Assembly (NCBI GenBank): GCA_023703575.1
Contig: CP097969.1
Coordinates: 1,273,517 to 1,337,516 of the forward strand
DNA length: 64,000 nucleotides
Direction: 5' to 3'
Source of the DNA: SAR86 cluster bacterium
GTDB lineage: Bacteria; Pseudomonadota; Gammaproteobacteria; Magnimaribacterales; Magnimaribacteraceae
The notes beneath the pieces were generated by a model that saw only the letters and a list, made by a program, of their open reading frames with translations, made no database searches and was not told the DNA's origin. The translations under genes and the position numbers were made by a program. Each line of letters starts with the position of its first letter. Within the stretch, counting starts at the first letter, position 1. Positions 51,257 to 61,477 of the stretch are shown piece by piece.

Positions 51257-53224
51257 TTAACTTCCTGATAACCATATTGGAGAAGACCAAGCCCTTTCCT
51301 GAATTATCACGGGTATATCTTGTCTAGGTTTCTCTCCTGCTCTGATCGCATCCCAAGTTGACCACCTGCAAGTAGGATTTTCTAGGACTCTAGCATAATA
51401 AAAAGTGTTTTGATCTTTTTTAAATTCAGGGTCTTTCCAAAAGGTTTTTATCTCTGGATCGCCCTTTTTAAGATCTATGGAGCAATCATCTAAGTTAACA
51501 TTATTATCATAGTCTTCGCACCTATGAGTTGTTGGATTTATATTTGCGTTGTCAGAGCAAGCTATGTCAAAAACCTTTTCTCTATGCTCTCCTTCTTCCA
51601 GCCATCCTTTGATTATTTGAACTCTCTGTAAAGGCGCTCCAAGAGGATCAGAAATTGCCCAAACAAGAAATCTAGGACTTTCATCGCCCACTTGAGTGAT
51701 TGTTCCTCCCATAGGAATATTTTTCACATAGGCATCTTTTATGAGACCAAGGTCACTAAGCTCTGAATCTTCTAGGTTATAACCAGCAAAAAAACGTACT
51801 TTTATTCTAGGTCCGCTGGTGCCAAATGTTTCCTTGCGTCTAAAGGCGTTATAAATCGAATCACGAGTATTTTCTTCAGCCCACACGCCTGCAAGTCCTG
51901 AAGATCCAAATCTAATTAAACGTGTTCCAATATTTAAATAACTTTCGCCTCCTATTTCACTGACTGTTTGAGGCCTAAAAACTTTTGATATAAATCCATA
52001 AAAACCTCTAAAAGGAACTGAACCTCGTAAATATGGTTCTCCGTCTAAAAGTCCTATTTTGGAAAAATGCGTTTCCTCGGTATAGGAGCCACCTGCAACA
52101 TGGGTATCACTCGATCCAATTACTCCGAATTTAAAAGGATTAGATAAACCCTTTTCCTCGATTATTAATCCTCTTAAGTATGCATCTCTTACATAACTTC
52201 CCTTTAAATTGTTGATAAGGTTCTCACCTTCGACATTTGTTTTTGCTTCGAAGTTTGCCCATTCATCATTCTTTGATAAAAATGGATGAGTCTCGGAAGT
52301 TCCTTTCGCCTGTGTTATCTCAGTTAGAGGTTCATTCCGAAGTCGCTGATTAACATAAGCCTCATCTATCGGACCTCCGTTATAATCATTCATAGAGAAG
52401 GCGGACCCTCCTGAAATATTTGAATTATGAGGAATGGCCAAGCTCTCTACCCCACTTATCCTTAATCCATCCATCCAGTCCCATAGTTTTTCAGGATCGA
52501 GGCTATCTGCTCTTGAGAAAATGCGTTCAGGAAGGTTCTTTGTATCCTTGAAGATTACGTTCCGATGAAGATACTTATCATATAGCTCTACACTTGAAGT
52601 AAATTCGTAACCAGCGAATGTAGTAAATATTCCTGGTTTGTATGCATCATTGGCTGCCTTAATAGTTTTTTTCCAAACCGAGTTACCTACTTCCTGAATT
52701 ATGTCTCTATCAATACTTCCGTCCTCTACACCCTCAGCAAGTTCGCTACCAAAGGCCCTAAAAAGACCATTTCTCTCAAGAATTGAAAATATACTATTAC
52801 TTACCGTCTTATTGAGGTCATGCATGGGCTTTGAGATTTCATACTTAGAGAACTCGGTGCTTGTATCTGCCGATTCTTTTAATAGTCCTAAAAAAACAGC
52901 ATGATCAGTTACAGCATAGAAATCTAAAGGCTTTTTTAGTTGTATTTTGTATCCTGTGGGATGCGGTATCGCTTCACCTTGAGCAAATCTATATGCATCT
53001 GCAGGTGTGCTTATAGTCCCAAATGTATATGCATCAAATGAGTTTGCTGTATGAACATGTAAATCACCAAAATAAGCATTCCTATCTGGATTAGGCTTTG
53101 GTCTAGGGTATATATCCTTTTTTATTTGATCTATAAATTGCTCAGAATATGAATTTTGCTCTGATTCTGAACAAGCATTGAGTATAAAAAAAATTATTAT
53201 CCAGAAAAATTTAAATTTAGACAT
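51257..53224 (-). CDS. DUF3604 lipoprotein
   Basis: 655 residues. Lipobox ILNACSES gives a lipid-anchored protein. DUF3604 hallmarks are AYFGDLHVHTANSFDAYTFG (about 45-64, a PHP-like metal-binding DLHVHT), YAVTDHAVFLG near 104, and IGSSDTHVAGG near 370. The His/Asp set suggests a PHP-type metallohydrolase, but no substrate is known. Common in marine bacteria. Single gene. Confidence 0.88.
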   Translation of the reverse strand: MSKFKFFWIIIFFILNACSESEQNSYSEQFIDQIKKDIYPRPKPNPDRNAYFGDLHVHTANSFDAYTFGTISTPADAYRFAQGEAIPHPTGYKIQLKKPLDFYAVTDHAVFLGLLKESADTSTEFSKYEISKPMHDLNKTVSNSIFSILERNGLFRAFGSELAEGVEDGSIDRDIIQEVGNSVWKKTIKAANDAYKPGIFTTFAGYEFTSSVELYDKYLHRNVIFKDTKNLPERIFSRADSLDPEKLWDWMDGLRISGVESLAIPHNSNISGGSAFSMNDYNGGPIDEAYVNQRLRNEPLTEITQAKGTSETHPFLSKNDEWANFEAKTNVEGENLINNLKGSYVRDAYLRGLIIEEKGLSNPFKFGVIGSSDTHVAGGSYTEETHFSKIGLLDGEPYLRGSVPFRGFYGFISKVFRPQTVSEIGGESYLNIGTRLIRFGSSGLAGVWAEENTRDSIYNAFRRKETFGTSGPRIKVRFFAGYNLEDSELSDLGLIKDAYVKNIPMGGTITQVGDESPRFLVWAISDPLGAPLQRVQIIKGWLEEGEHREKVFDIACSDNANINPTTHRCEDYDNNVNLDDCSIDLKKGDPEIKTFWKDPEFKKDQNTFYYARVLENPTCRWSTWDAIRAGEKPRQDIPVIIQERAWSSPIWLSGS

Positions 53225-53294
53225 GCTGTTCCCCAGTTTTTATAGGCGATTTTTAAGAATTACATCCTGATTTCTTAAAATATTAGATAAGTAA

Positions 53295-54641
53295 TTAAGC
53301 TAAACGCCTATTTATTTCTTCCTTCAGAAGCCACATCCTATCTTGGCCCCAGACATAAAATGGTTCTTTACCATCTAAATCAGTAATCTTAAAGCTTGGT
53401 ACTCCCCAACAGTTACCCGCATACATATCTTTAAGATTATCATCCAAAACCTTTTTCCATTTTTTTGTATTTAAGTCTTTTTTGATTATAGACCAATCTA
53501 GTCCAAGTCTTTCGACTAAAGACTTTAAATATTCATCTTCGCCTATGTTAATCCCTTCATAAAAAGAAGCTTTTAATAGTTCGTCAATATACTCAAACCC
53601 TTTTCCAGCCTCATCGATCACAGGAAATAAAGAATAAGCTTTCCTGGCTGGTTTGCCGATTGGAGAATAAATTTGACCCATTGGATATCCATGTTTTCTT
53701 GCCTCACGGGCGGCGTCAGAAATAATGTACTTGGCTTTTAGATCAATAATTTTCATATTGCGCATTAGCATTGGTAAAACGGGCTTCGTAATCAAGTTTA
53801 CAGGATAGTCATCTCTCATTTCTCCAACTCTTTTTGCACTAGCATAGGTATATGGACTGTTCAAAGAGGGATAGTAATATAAATTAACTTGTTTATCTGA
53901 TTCCAAAGATGGGGGAGAATTTAAAATAGGAGCACAAATTGGTTCATTGTTTGTATCTTTCTTTAGACCAAGTTCAGATAATCTATCTTCTAAGTGATCA
54001 ATCCTATCTACACCCCAATAAAGTTCCTTTTCATAATAAAAGGCAGATCCAAAATAATAACCTTTTGCATTTCTTATCGAATTACCTGCAGCTAATTTCT
54101 CTGATACTTCTGTCTCAGTGGAGCTATAAACCTTAGATAAAGAACTCAAGGTATCTTCATCCCCTTGCCATAATGCATTGCTTACTTCTTTAGCAACTTC
54201 TGAAAACTTATCTTCTTCAACCGAAGTCAAAATAGCATTAGACAAATCAACTAATTCCTTTTTTGGATAAGATGTTGGTTGAAAGTCAATACCATAGTAA
54301 GGAGCTATGCGTTTTGAATCTTCCAAACAATAAGCATTATATAAATTAGGTTCATGAATGGTTTCAGGGTTTTCATCTCCAACTAATATAGGTTTTAAAA
54401 CTACACCATAAGAAGCCTTAATTTTTTCTAGATACTGAATAGTTAAATGTGAGTAAGGATCATCTACCTTATGAAAATATGTTACTTCGTGCGGTCTATT
54501 TTCCAAGTCCCTTTTAGCCTCAGCATCTATTCTAATCTTTTTAAACAGATCATAGCTGGAGAAAGTATTCATGCTGTAATTTCTAAGCTTGCTACCTATG
54601 GTGCGTTTCGCCAAGAAATTCCTAAGTGCTTTTTTTATCAT
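53295..54641 (-). CDS. Tandem DsbA-like / kappa-GST-like double-domain protein
   Basis: 448 residues with two related thioredoxin-like domains of the HCCA-isomerase/kappa-GST type. Domain one starts VTYFHKVDDPYSHL (about 53-66) and domain two VNLYYYPSLNSPYTYASAKR (about 253-272). Both keep the aromatic-x-x-S/D-P-Y turn but lack a CxxC. The second ends GNCWGVPSFKI with the cis-Pro, then FYVWGQDRMWLL. It is probably a glutathione-dependent isomerase or transferase made by duplication and fusion. Its start overlaps the upstream membrane gene by 20 bases. Confidence 0.75.
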   Translation of the reverse strand: MIKKALRNFLAKRTIGSKLRNYSMNTFSSYDLFKKIRIDAEAKRDLENRPHEVTYFHKVDDPYSHLTIQYLEKIKASYGVVLKPILVGDENPETIHEPNLYNAYCLEDSKRIAPYYGIDFQPTSYPKKELVDLSNAILTSVEEDKFSEVAKEVSNALWQGDEDTLSSLSKVYSSTETEVSEKLAAGNSIRNAKGYYFGSAFYYEKELYWGVDRIDHLEDRLSELGLKKDTNNEPICAPILNSPPSLESDKQVNLYYYPSLNSPYTYASAKRVGEMRDDYPVNLITKPVLPMLMRNMKIIDLKAKYIISDAAREARKHGYPMGQIYSPIGKPARKAYSLFPVIDEAGKGFEYIDELLKASFYEGINIGEDEYLKSLVERLGLDWSIIKKDLNTKKWKKVLDDNLKDMYAGNCWGVPSFKITDLDGKEPFYVWGQDRMWLLKEEINRRLA

Positions 54642-54972
54642 TTAAATCCTTTGCGATTGGAAGGAGCCATAGCCCTAGCCATGTATTAACAATCAGTTTC
54701 ACTGTAACCATTATGCTTGCTGGGAGGCTCCAGACAAAATTTAAGAAATTATTCCAGAACCAAGAATACATCCAAACTTTAATAGGTTTAAGGAATGTAA
54801 GTTCCAAGAAATCAGAAGTACTAAAAGTCATTAAGCTATACTCTGGAGAAAAAAGGAAAGAGTAAGTCCATAAGCAAAATGCAATCTGTATCGGTGTAGT
54901 GAATACCAAAAAGTAAGCAAACCATAGTAATGTTCTACTCACTAGAATTTCTCTTATAAAAGGATTCTTCAT
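54622..54972 (-). CDS. Membrane protein, unknown
   Basis: 116 residues from the ATG at 54972 (a GTG at 55002 is the longer alternative). Three hydrophobic segments at about 13-40, 60-75 and 80-107. The C-terminus is basic (KDLNDKKST). No family recognised. It overlaps the next gene by 20 bases, so translation of the two is linked. Confidence 0.6.
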   Translation of the reverse strand: MKNPFIREILVSRTLLWFAYFLVFTTPIQIAFCLWTYSFLFSPEYSLMTFSTSDFLELTFLKPIKVWMYSWFWNNFLNFVWSLPASIMVTVKLIVNTWLGLWLLPIAKDLNDKKST

Positions 54973-55078
54973 TCTTAAGAATCTCTTTGAGTGCTGACTC
55001 ACTTAGCTCAGATAATTTAGGATTGTCATAACCCCTACTGACCAACAACTTTAGGTATGTTTCTTTTCTTGTCTCCAC
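54935..55078 (-). CDS. Possible 47-residue protein preceding the membrane gene
   Basis: From a GTG at 55078 a frame of 47 codons (VETRKETYLKLLVSRGY, then LSESALKEILKNEESF) runs to a stop at 54935, overlapping the membrane gene start by 38 bases. Its composition is protein-like and helical. No Shine-Dalgarno is visible, so it may be a decayed or weakly expressed gene. Confidence 0.35.
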   Translation of the reverse strand: METRKETYLKLLVSRGYDNPKLSELSESALKEILKNEESFYKRNSSE

Positions 55079-55136
55079 ACTGTGAAATATATCTTAAGTG
55101 TTCAATATAGACCAATCGGAGATTCTTTAAGAATTA

Positions 55137-56741
55137 TTATTTCCTATTTTCTTCCGGAAGAGCTTCGAGTAAAAGGTTAGGCAGCCCCTTTCTTTTTTGG
55201 AGTGTAAATTGATCATAAAGCTTTCCTGTTGCCTCGTAAGCTTTATAAGTTAGGTTTTTGTCGTCAATATTGATAATCTGATAAAGCTGAGTATTTTCAG
55301 CTACTCGCTTAGCATAATTACCTTTAGTAATGCCATACATCTTCGGTCCACTTACAGATACAACATATACTGTTCCAATTTCAGGATCATAGGCTTGTTG
55401 ATAGCCAGAGGGTACATTTTCCAAATTTTCGGTGTCTACCTGACCGGTACGTGCATAGGTATGATCATGACCACTAAGAACTAAATCTACCTTAAATTCA
55501 TCTAAGAGAGGCTTCCATAGTTCGCGAAGCTCTTTATTATCTCGATCTGATCCAGGAGAAAAGACCGGATGATGAAAAGCCACAACAGTCCATCGATTAG
55601 GATTATCTTCTAGTACTTTTCTAAACCAAGGAATCTGTATTTCTTTTGCCTTATTTGAATCCAATGAAATAAAACGTACACCTTGATAATCAATGTAATA
55701 AACAGTCTCTTTAAGAGTTTCATCAGGAACATCTTGAATAGGGAAAGCAAATTGTGGACGCCAATGATTACTTACGGCTGGGGTTCCTCGATCTCTTTGG
55801 CGATCATAAAGAGGCTTGGAGTAAAAACTTGAACCAACTAATTCGCTTTTTTTGAATCCTGTAATGGATTCAACTTGATCATCGACAAAAATGATATTAC
55901 CTCCATCATTAAACTCAAAGGAGGCACTATTGCCTTCTGGTCCAGTAAATGAAACTTTATAGGTCGTTCCTTTATCAGATGGCATAGGTTCAAATGCGGT
56001 CATCATGACATCTATAGTCTTTCCATCTTTTGTCTGCCAATAACGCTCAGATTCAGGACCTTGATTAATACGATAATATTCATGGTTTCCAGGAGTTGCT
56101 ATAACAGGAATCGTACCATTCACCCAGTCAGGGCCTTGATGCCAATCTCCCCACTCAGCGTCCCAATTAGGGTTATCGATTAAATCACCGGCATGTAACG
56201 TAAATGCAGCTCGTGGTGCATCTCTAAATGCCTCCCTAAAAACCCTCGACCAATGTGTGCGCACTTCATTTTGAGCGTCACCAAAATAAATGAAGCTAAA
56301 AGGTCTAGGCCTATCACTAGCTGTTTTGAAATGGTAATACTCTGTCCAATTTACTCCATCACCCACACGATAAGTATAGAGAGTATCTGGATCAAGATTT
56401 TTGAAAGTTACAGTGTGATAATTAGCCTCATTAATATCGCTCTTGAAGAAAGAAGTTTCTGCAATAAACTCCTCTATTTCTAAAGCTCTTCCATTTGCAT
56501 TTGCTAGTGCCAAATGAGCCATTCCTTTTTTTGTTGAGGCGTCTGTACGCCAAGTAACAGATTGAGTGGTAGCTGGATCAGCTTCCCAAGTTAACACTAC
56601 TCTATCCGGAAGTGGTGAAGGTGCATGAGCTAACTCCGAAGAATATTTAGCGACCTTACTTTCATCATGAGAGGAAACACCGTAGCTCAAAACAAATAAT
56701 AAGAGAAAGGTAAATTTGGATAAATATTTTGTAAAGTTCAT
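55137..56741 (-). CDS. Purple acid phosphatase-like exported metallophosphoesterase
   Basis: 534 residues. Signal peptide about 1-24; N-terminal fibronectin-like domain (RVVLTWEADPATTQSVTWRT, about 45-64); metallophosphoesterase domain with IYFGDAQ, LHAGDLIDN, TPGNHEYY, FHHPVFSP and LSGHDHTYAR, the five metal-ligand blocks of purple acid phosphatases. The Tyr that gives the purple colour is not certain. It would release phosphate from organic esters outside the inner membrane. It neighbours a 5'-nucleotidase. Confidence 0.9.
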   Translation of the reverse strand: MNFTKYLSKFTFLLLFVLSYGVSSHDESKVAKYSSELAHAPSPLPDRVVLTWEADPATTQSVTWRTDASTKKGMAHLALANANGRALEIEEFIAETSFFKSDINEANYHTVTFKNLDPDTLYTYRVGDGVNWTEYYHFKTASDRPRPFSFIYFGDAQNEVRTHWSRVFREAFRDAPRAAFTLHAGDLIDNPNWDAEWGDWHQGPDWVNGTIPVIATPGNHEYYRINQGPESERYWQTKDGKTIDVMMTAFEPMPSDKGTTYKVSFTGPEGNSASFEFNDGGNIIFVDDQVESITGFKKSELVGSSFYSKPLYDRQRDRGTPAVSNHWRPQFAFPIQDVPDETLKETVYYIDYQGVRFISLDSNKAKEIQIPWFRKVLEDNPNRWTVVAFHHPVFSPGSDRDNKELRELWKPLLDEFKVDLVLSGHDHTYARTGQVDTENLENVPSGYQQAYDPEIGTVYVVSVSGPKMYGITKGNYAKRVAENTQLYQIINIDDKNLTYKAYEATGKLYDQFTLQKRKGLPNLLLEALPEENRK

Positions 56742-56818
56742 AAAAACATTATGTTTGAGTAAAGTTACAAATAGAATAACTTTTAGTAAATTTCTTATGT
56801 GTTAGCTAAGAGACGATA

Positions 56819-58360
56819 TTAAATTTCTGAATCGATAACAAGGACTCTACCTTCATATTTGGGTTCATAAACCTCCATATCATGAAGAAAATACTCAGCA
56901 GCATCAACTATCAAAACCCCTGTATCAATATACTCAATTGAGTTCTGAAATTCCCAATATCCGTCTCCCCCCTGCGTAACAAAATTAGGAGCGGCTACCC
57001 AATATTCATCATCATTTTTTAATGGCTTTCCTTTGATCCAAATTTCGTGTGCCTTATTTCTAGGACTAAATGAATATTTGGCATTTTTTGAAACTTGCAA
57101 TATGCCATTTGTCATACCTGCAGCATGATTAAATATTTTTACAACTTGAGAGCCTTTTAATTTTGTCATGACAACAGTATTAGGAAACGGAAATGCAGAA
57201 ATTAAATCCCCTTTCGTTACTGTTCCAGGTTTTATGTCCTGTCTAAGAGCACCACTGTTTACAACGGCTAGATCTATTCTAGGATCAAAAGCTTCTATTG
57301 CATCAGCGAATAAGTTGCCCATATTGGATTCTTTTCCGTATGCTCTTACAAGTCTTTTTGTGGAGGAAACAATTGGTACTTTTGCAACTTGGTCTACTTC
57401 TTTTTGCCAAAAAGTAATTTCACGCAACATATCTGGATCATCTTCTAGCTCATCATCATAAATAGTTATGAGTTCGTTAGAATGGGAGACTATTTTCTTT
57501 TTTTCTGTATCAAACATAACTTGCAGTTTTCCGAGCTCAGTTGCAGTTGCATTGGTTGAAACAATAATTGTGCCATTCGAAACCAGAGCCTTTTCTGTTC
57601 CCTGGTGGGCATGTCCAGTAACAATAATATCCACACCGGGAACATTCCGGGCGAGGAGGATATCCTTATAAAGATTTCTCTCGACATCAGTTAATCCAAT
57701 GGTAGATTGTCTCCCAGGCATTCCTTGATGCACCGCAAGAATAATGATGTCTGTTATGGGTTCTAACTCTTTTATATATTGTCTCAGATACTCTTCTTCA
57801 TCTCTGGCTTCAATACCTTCTGTCATTTTAAAATTGATGGTGTCATAGAAAGCAAACTTGCCATGAAGACCAATAATTCCAATTTTTAATCCTGCTCTTT
57901 CTAGAATTAAATAAGGGTTATCCCAAACTAAATCATTAGTCCCTTCAAAAAAAAGATTACCATTAAGAATTGGAAAATTAGCTTTCTTGATTTGTTCCAG
58001 CATATTATCCCATCCATGATCAAATTCATGATTGCCTATGCAAGCTGCATCAATTCCCAAAAAGTTCATCGACTTAATCACTGCCTCACCCTTGGTTAAA
58101 GTACTTATATAGGGGCCTGAGAAGTAATCTCCAGCGTCAATAAGAATATTATTAGGGTTAGATGCCTTTTCTTGTTTTACTAAGGTAGCTAAATTGGCAA
58201 AACCCCCAATCTTTCTAGATTCACTAATCCAAGGTGCGATCCTTGGAAAGAGATGTGCATGCAAGTCATTTGTATGCAAGATAGTCAGTTCTTTGACTTC
58301 GCAGAATGCCAGATTAGTAAAAAAAATTACGTAAATAGCAGTTAAAGTTCTTTTGAACAT
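56819..58360 (-). CDS. Exported 5'-nucleotidase / UshA-like phosphoesterase
   Basis: 513 residues. Signal peptide about 1-20; metal motifs ILHTNDLHAH (about 27-36), IDAGDYFSG, IGNHEFDHGWD and VTGHAHQGTEK; C-terminal substrate-binding domain with VNSGALRQDI and FPFPNTVV, and an aromatic pair FVTQGGDGYWEF that would stack the base. It hydrolyses nucleotides or nucleotide sugars in the periplasm. With the purple acid and alkaline phosphatases it forms a phosphorus-scavenging set. Confidence 0.92.
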   Translation of the reverse strand: MFKRTLTAIYVIFFTNLAFCEVKELTILHTNDLHAHLFPRIAPWISESRKIGGFANLATLVKQEKASNPNNILIDAGDYFSGPYISTLTKGEAVIKSMNFLGIDAACIGNHEFDHGWDNMLEQIKKANFPILNGNLFFEGTNDLVWDNPYLILERAGLKIGIIGLHGKFAFYDTINFKMTEGIEARDEEEYLRQYIKELEPITDIIILAVHQGMPGRQSTIGLTDVERNLYKDILLARNVPGVDIIVTGHAHQGTEKALVSNGTIIVSTNATATELGKLQVMFDTEKKKIVSHSNELITIYDDELEDDPDMLREITFWQKEVDQVAKVPIVSSTKRLVRAYGKESNMGNLFADAIEAFDPRIDLAVVNSGALRQDIKPGTVTKGDLISAFPFPNTVVMTKLKGSQVVKIFNHAAGMTNGILQVSKNAKYSFSPRNKAHEIWIKGKPLKNDDEYWVAAPNFVTQGGDGYWEFQNSIEYIDTGVLIVDAAEYFLHDMEVYEPKYEGRVLVIDSEI

Positions 58361-58436
58361 ATTAATAATATGAAAGCATAGATAGGAAAACCCGAGAGTT
58401 TATAAGAATACAGATCTAACTTTTCTGTTAGAAATT

Positions 58437-58925
58437 TTATGGAACTTCTGGTAGGTTATTATAATTTAAATCGCTGTATGGATTCTGTTCAGCGATTGAA
58501 TCAGGATGAATAACGGATATTACAATGTCACTAGCCTGATCTCCTGCTAGAAAAGGCACAAAACCACCTGCCGGTTTCATATCTATAGTAGCTATTCGGT
58601 CATTTTTTGTATAAACCAAGAGTACTTCCTCACCAACTTTTGAAGATAGAAGAGACCAACCAGTTGATGGGGTTTCATTGCCATAAAAAATTAAATTTTC
58701 AGCAGGGCTATAGCCTGAAGATAGTACAATTCTTCCCGAAATAGCATCACCAGTTCCTAGCAGCACTGAAGGCACTTTTATGATATCAGCATCACTAGGA
58801 AGAGGTAAATCTTCGAGCAAATAAGCTATTACCTTCCTTTGATTGACTTGATACTCATCAGTGATTATTGCACAAGAGGATAAAAGGATCATGACAAATG
58901 CGAGAGTAAGATATTTTAATTTCAT
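58437..58925 (-). CDS. Lipoprotein, unknown
   Basis: 162 residues. Lipobox LLSSCAI (Cys 18) predicts a lipid anchor. The mature part is predicted beta-rich (GTGDAISGRIVLSSGY, STGWSLLSSKVGEEVLLVYTKNDR). No family recognised. Single gene between 5'-nucleotidase and tRNA-Ile. Confidence 0.65.
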   Translation of the reverse strand: MKLKYLTLAFVMILLSSCAIITDEYQVNQRKVIAYLLEDLPLPSDADIIKVPSVLLGTGDAISGRIVLSSGYSPAENLIFYGNETPSTGWSLLSSKVGEEVLLVYTKNDRIATIDMKPAGGFVPFLAGDQASDIVISVIHPDSIAEQNPYSDLNYNNLPEVP

Positions 58926-58977
58926 AGAATAATATTACTTTCTTTAGCGTTTAATTAGCAAGTCATTTAATTGAAGA

Positions 58978-59055
<78 letters not shown>

Positions 59056-59114
59056 ACGTTCGTGGAGCGAGCATATTACATCAAATTTAATATTCTAGTT
59101 AATAAAACATACAT

Positions 59115-59140
59115 AAAAAAAGGGCCAGCAGGCCCTTTTT
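59115..59140. terminator. Strong rho-independent terminator
   Basis: AAAAAGGGCC-AGCA-GGCCCTTTTT, perfect ten-base stem with a four-base loop and T-runs in both directions. It sits just after the leftward TonB-receptor tail and is probably its original terminator. Confidence 0.9.
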
Positions 59141-59153
59141 CTAACTTTACGAT

Positions 59154-59201
59154 TTAAAAGTCATATTTCAAACCCACGCTCATATTTCTTCCTGGTTCCA
59201 C
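59154..59201 (-). pseudogene. Remnant: C-terminus of a TonB-dependent receptor
   Basis: On the minus strand the last codons read EPGRNMSVGLKYDF followed by TAA, the typical ending of a TonB-dependent receptor barrel (final Phe, 'PGRN..VGL.Y.F'). In-frame coding stops after about 16 codons upstream, at a stop near 59205, exactly where the siderophore-interacting protein remnant begins on the other strand. So only the tail of the gene survives. Confidence 0.65.
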
Positions 59202-59647
59202 TAGCTAACTGGGCTGAAAAAGTAAATGAAGACTCCGAAGTAGCTATATGGGGTCCAAGAACAACCTTCACTCCTCCGGAAGGAACTGATAACTTTCTAT
59301 TCATAGCAGACGAAACTGCTCAAGCAGCAGTCCTTGCATCGATAGAAAACTTAGATAATAAATCTAATTATAAGTGTCTTTTTGAAACTCAAAACAAGTC
59401 TTCCCAATTTGAATTTCTTGATCCAAATAATTGTATCGAGAGGATCTACAGAAATAATGAACCAGCAGGTAAGAGTTCGAAATTATCAAAAAAAATTGAA
59501 GAACTAGAAATAAAAACTGACAATCTCTATGTTTTTGGAGCCGGAGAGGCTAAACAAACTTCACTAATAAGAAAAACACTCAAACAAAAGTTTGGTCTTG
59601 AAACAAATCAAATGAGTTTTACCGGTTATTGGAGAAGAACGAGCTAG
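59202..59647 (+). pseudogene. Remnant: C-terminal two-thirds of a siderophore-interacting protein
   Basis: About 148 codons without a start codon: ANWAEKVNEDSEVAIWGPR, FLFIADETAQAAVL, LYVFGAGEAKQTSLIRKTL and the end FTGYWRRTS. These match the NADPH-binding half of siderophore-interacting proteins (SIP/ViuB type ferric reductases), which end GYWRRG. The N-terminal FAD domain is missing; the frame meets a TonB-receptor tail at about 59202. The stop overlaps the pssA stop in CTAG. No intact gene lies in the remaining part of 59056-59643. Confidence 0.75.
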
Positions 59648-60429
59648 TTTTTGATTCTTTTCTTAACCCATAACAAAGGGCCGGAAATGATATAAGCAAA
59701 AGCAAGGCTTGCCAGTACTATTGGTGGATCTATAGAAATAAGCACAAAAATAAATACTACAAATAACATTGAAAAGAACGGAACTCTCTTTTTAAGTTCT
59801 ATCTCTTTGAAACTATAGTAAGGAATGTTTACCACCATCAAAAGAGAGACGAATCCAGTCAGAAGAGCAGTAAATATTGCTAAGATTCTTCCAACTTCTT
59901 CTCCCTGAATACCAAAAGAACTCATTGCCCATACAAAATAGACGACTGTAGCGCTAGCAACAGGACTGGGCAATCCTTTGAAGTAAGTATCCTCTGAACC
60001 TATGAAGGTATTAAATCTAGCTAGCCTTAATGCTGCAGCAGCAACATAGAAAAAAGAGAAGACCCAGCCAGTTTGGCCTAAGGAATCTAAGCCCCAAAGA
60101 AAAACAATAATAGCCGGTGCAAGACCAAAAGAAATGACATCGCAAAGACTATCATATTGCGCACCAAATAAACTCTGAGAATTTGTTAATCTCGCAACTC
60201 TTCCATCCAGACCATCAAGCATTTGAGCGGCAAATAGGGCCATACCTGAAGCAATGAAATTTCCATTTATGGCAGAAACAATTGAGAAAAATCCTGAAAA
60301 AAGTGAAGCGGTTGTTAACAGATTAGGCAGTAAATATATTCCTCTTCGAGTAACCTTCTTACCATCCTCGGATACAACCTCTTCATGATCATCAAAGAGA
60401 TCTAGACTTTCATGATGGTCATCAGACAT
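59644..60429 (-). CDS. pssA: CDP-diacylglycerol-serine O-phosphatidyltransferase
   Basis: 261 residues. The CDP-alcohol phosphatidyltransferase signature is DGLDGRVARLT...FGAQYDSLCD (about 87-116, DGxxAR...GxxxDxxxD form). About seven to eight membrane helices. It makes phosphatidylserine, precursor of phosphatidylethanolamine, in the inner membrane. It begins 4 bases after ilvC, an arrangement seen in many proteobacteria. Confidence 0.9.
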   Translation of the reverse strand: MSDDHHESLDLFDDHEEVVSEDGKKVTRRGIYLLPNLLTTASLFSGFFSIVSAINGNFIASGMALFAAQMLDGLDGRVARLTNSQSLFGAQYDSLCDVISFGLAPAIIVFLWGLDSLGQTGWVFSFFYVAAAALRLARFNTFIGSEDTYFKGLPSPVASATVVYFVWAMSSFGIQGEEVGRILAIFTALLTGFVSLLMVVNIPYYSFKEIELKKRVPFFSMLFVVFIFVLISIDPPIVLASLAFAYIISGPLLWVKKRIKN

Positions 60430-60433
60430 AAGC

Positions 60434-61477
<1,044 letters not shown>

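Noticed and set aside
56745-56800. TTTGTAAC upstream of the purple acid phosphatase as an ECF site
   Set aside because: The -10 position reads GTTTT rather than CGTTA; a single-block match is expected by chance in AT-rich DNA.
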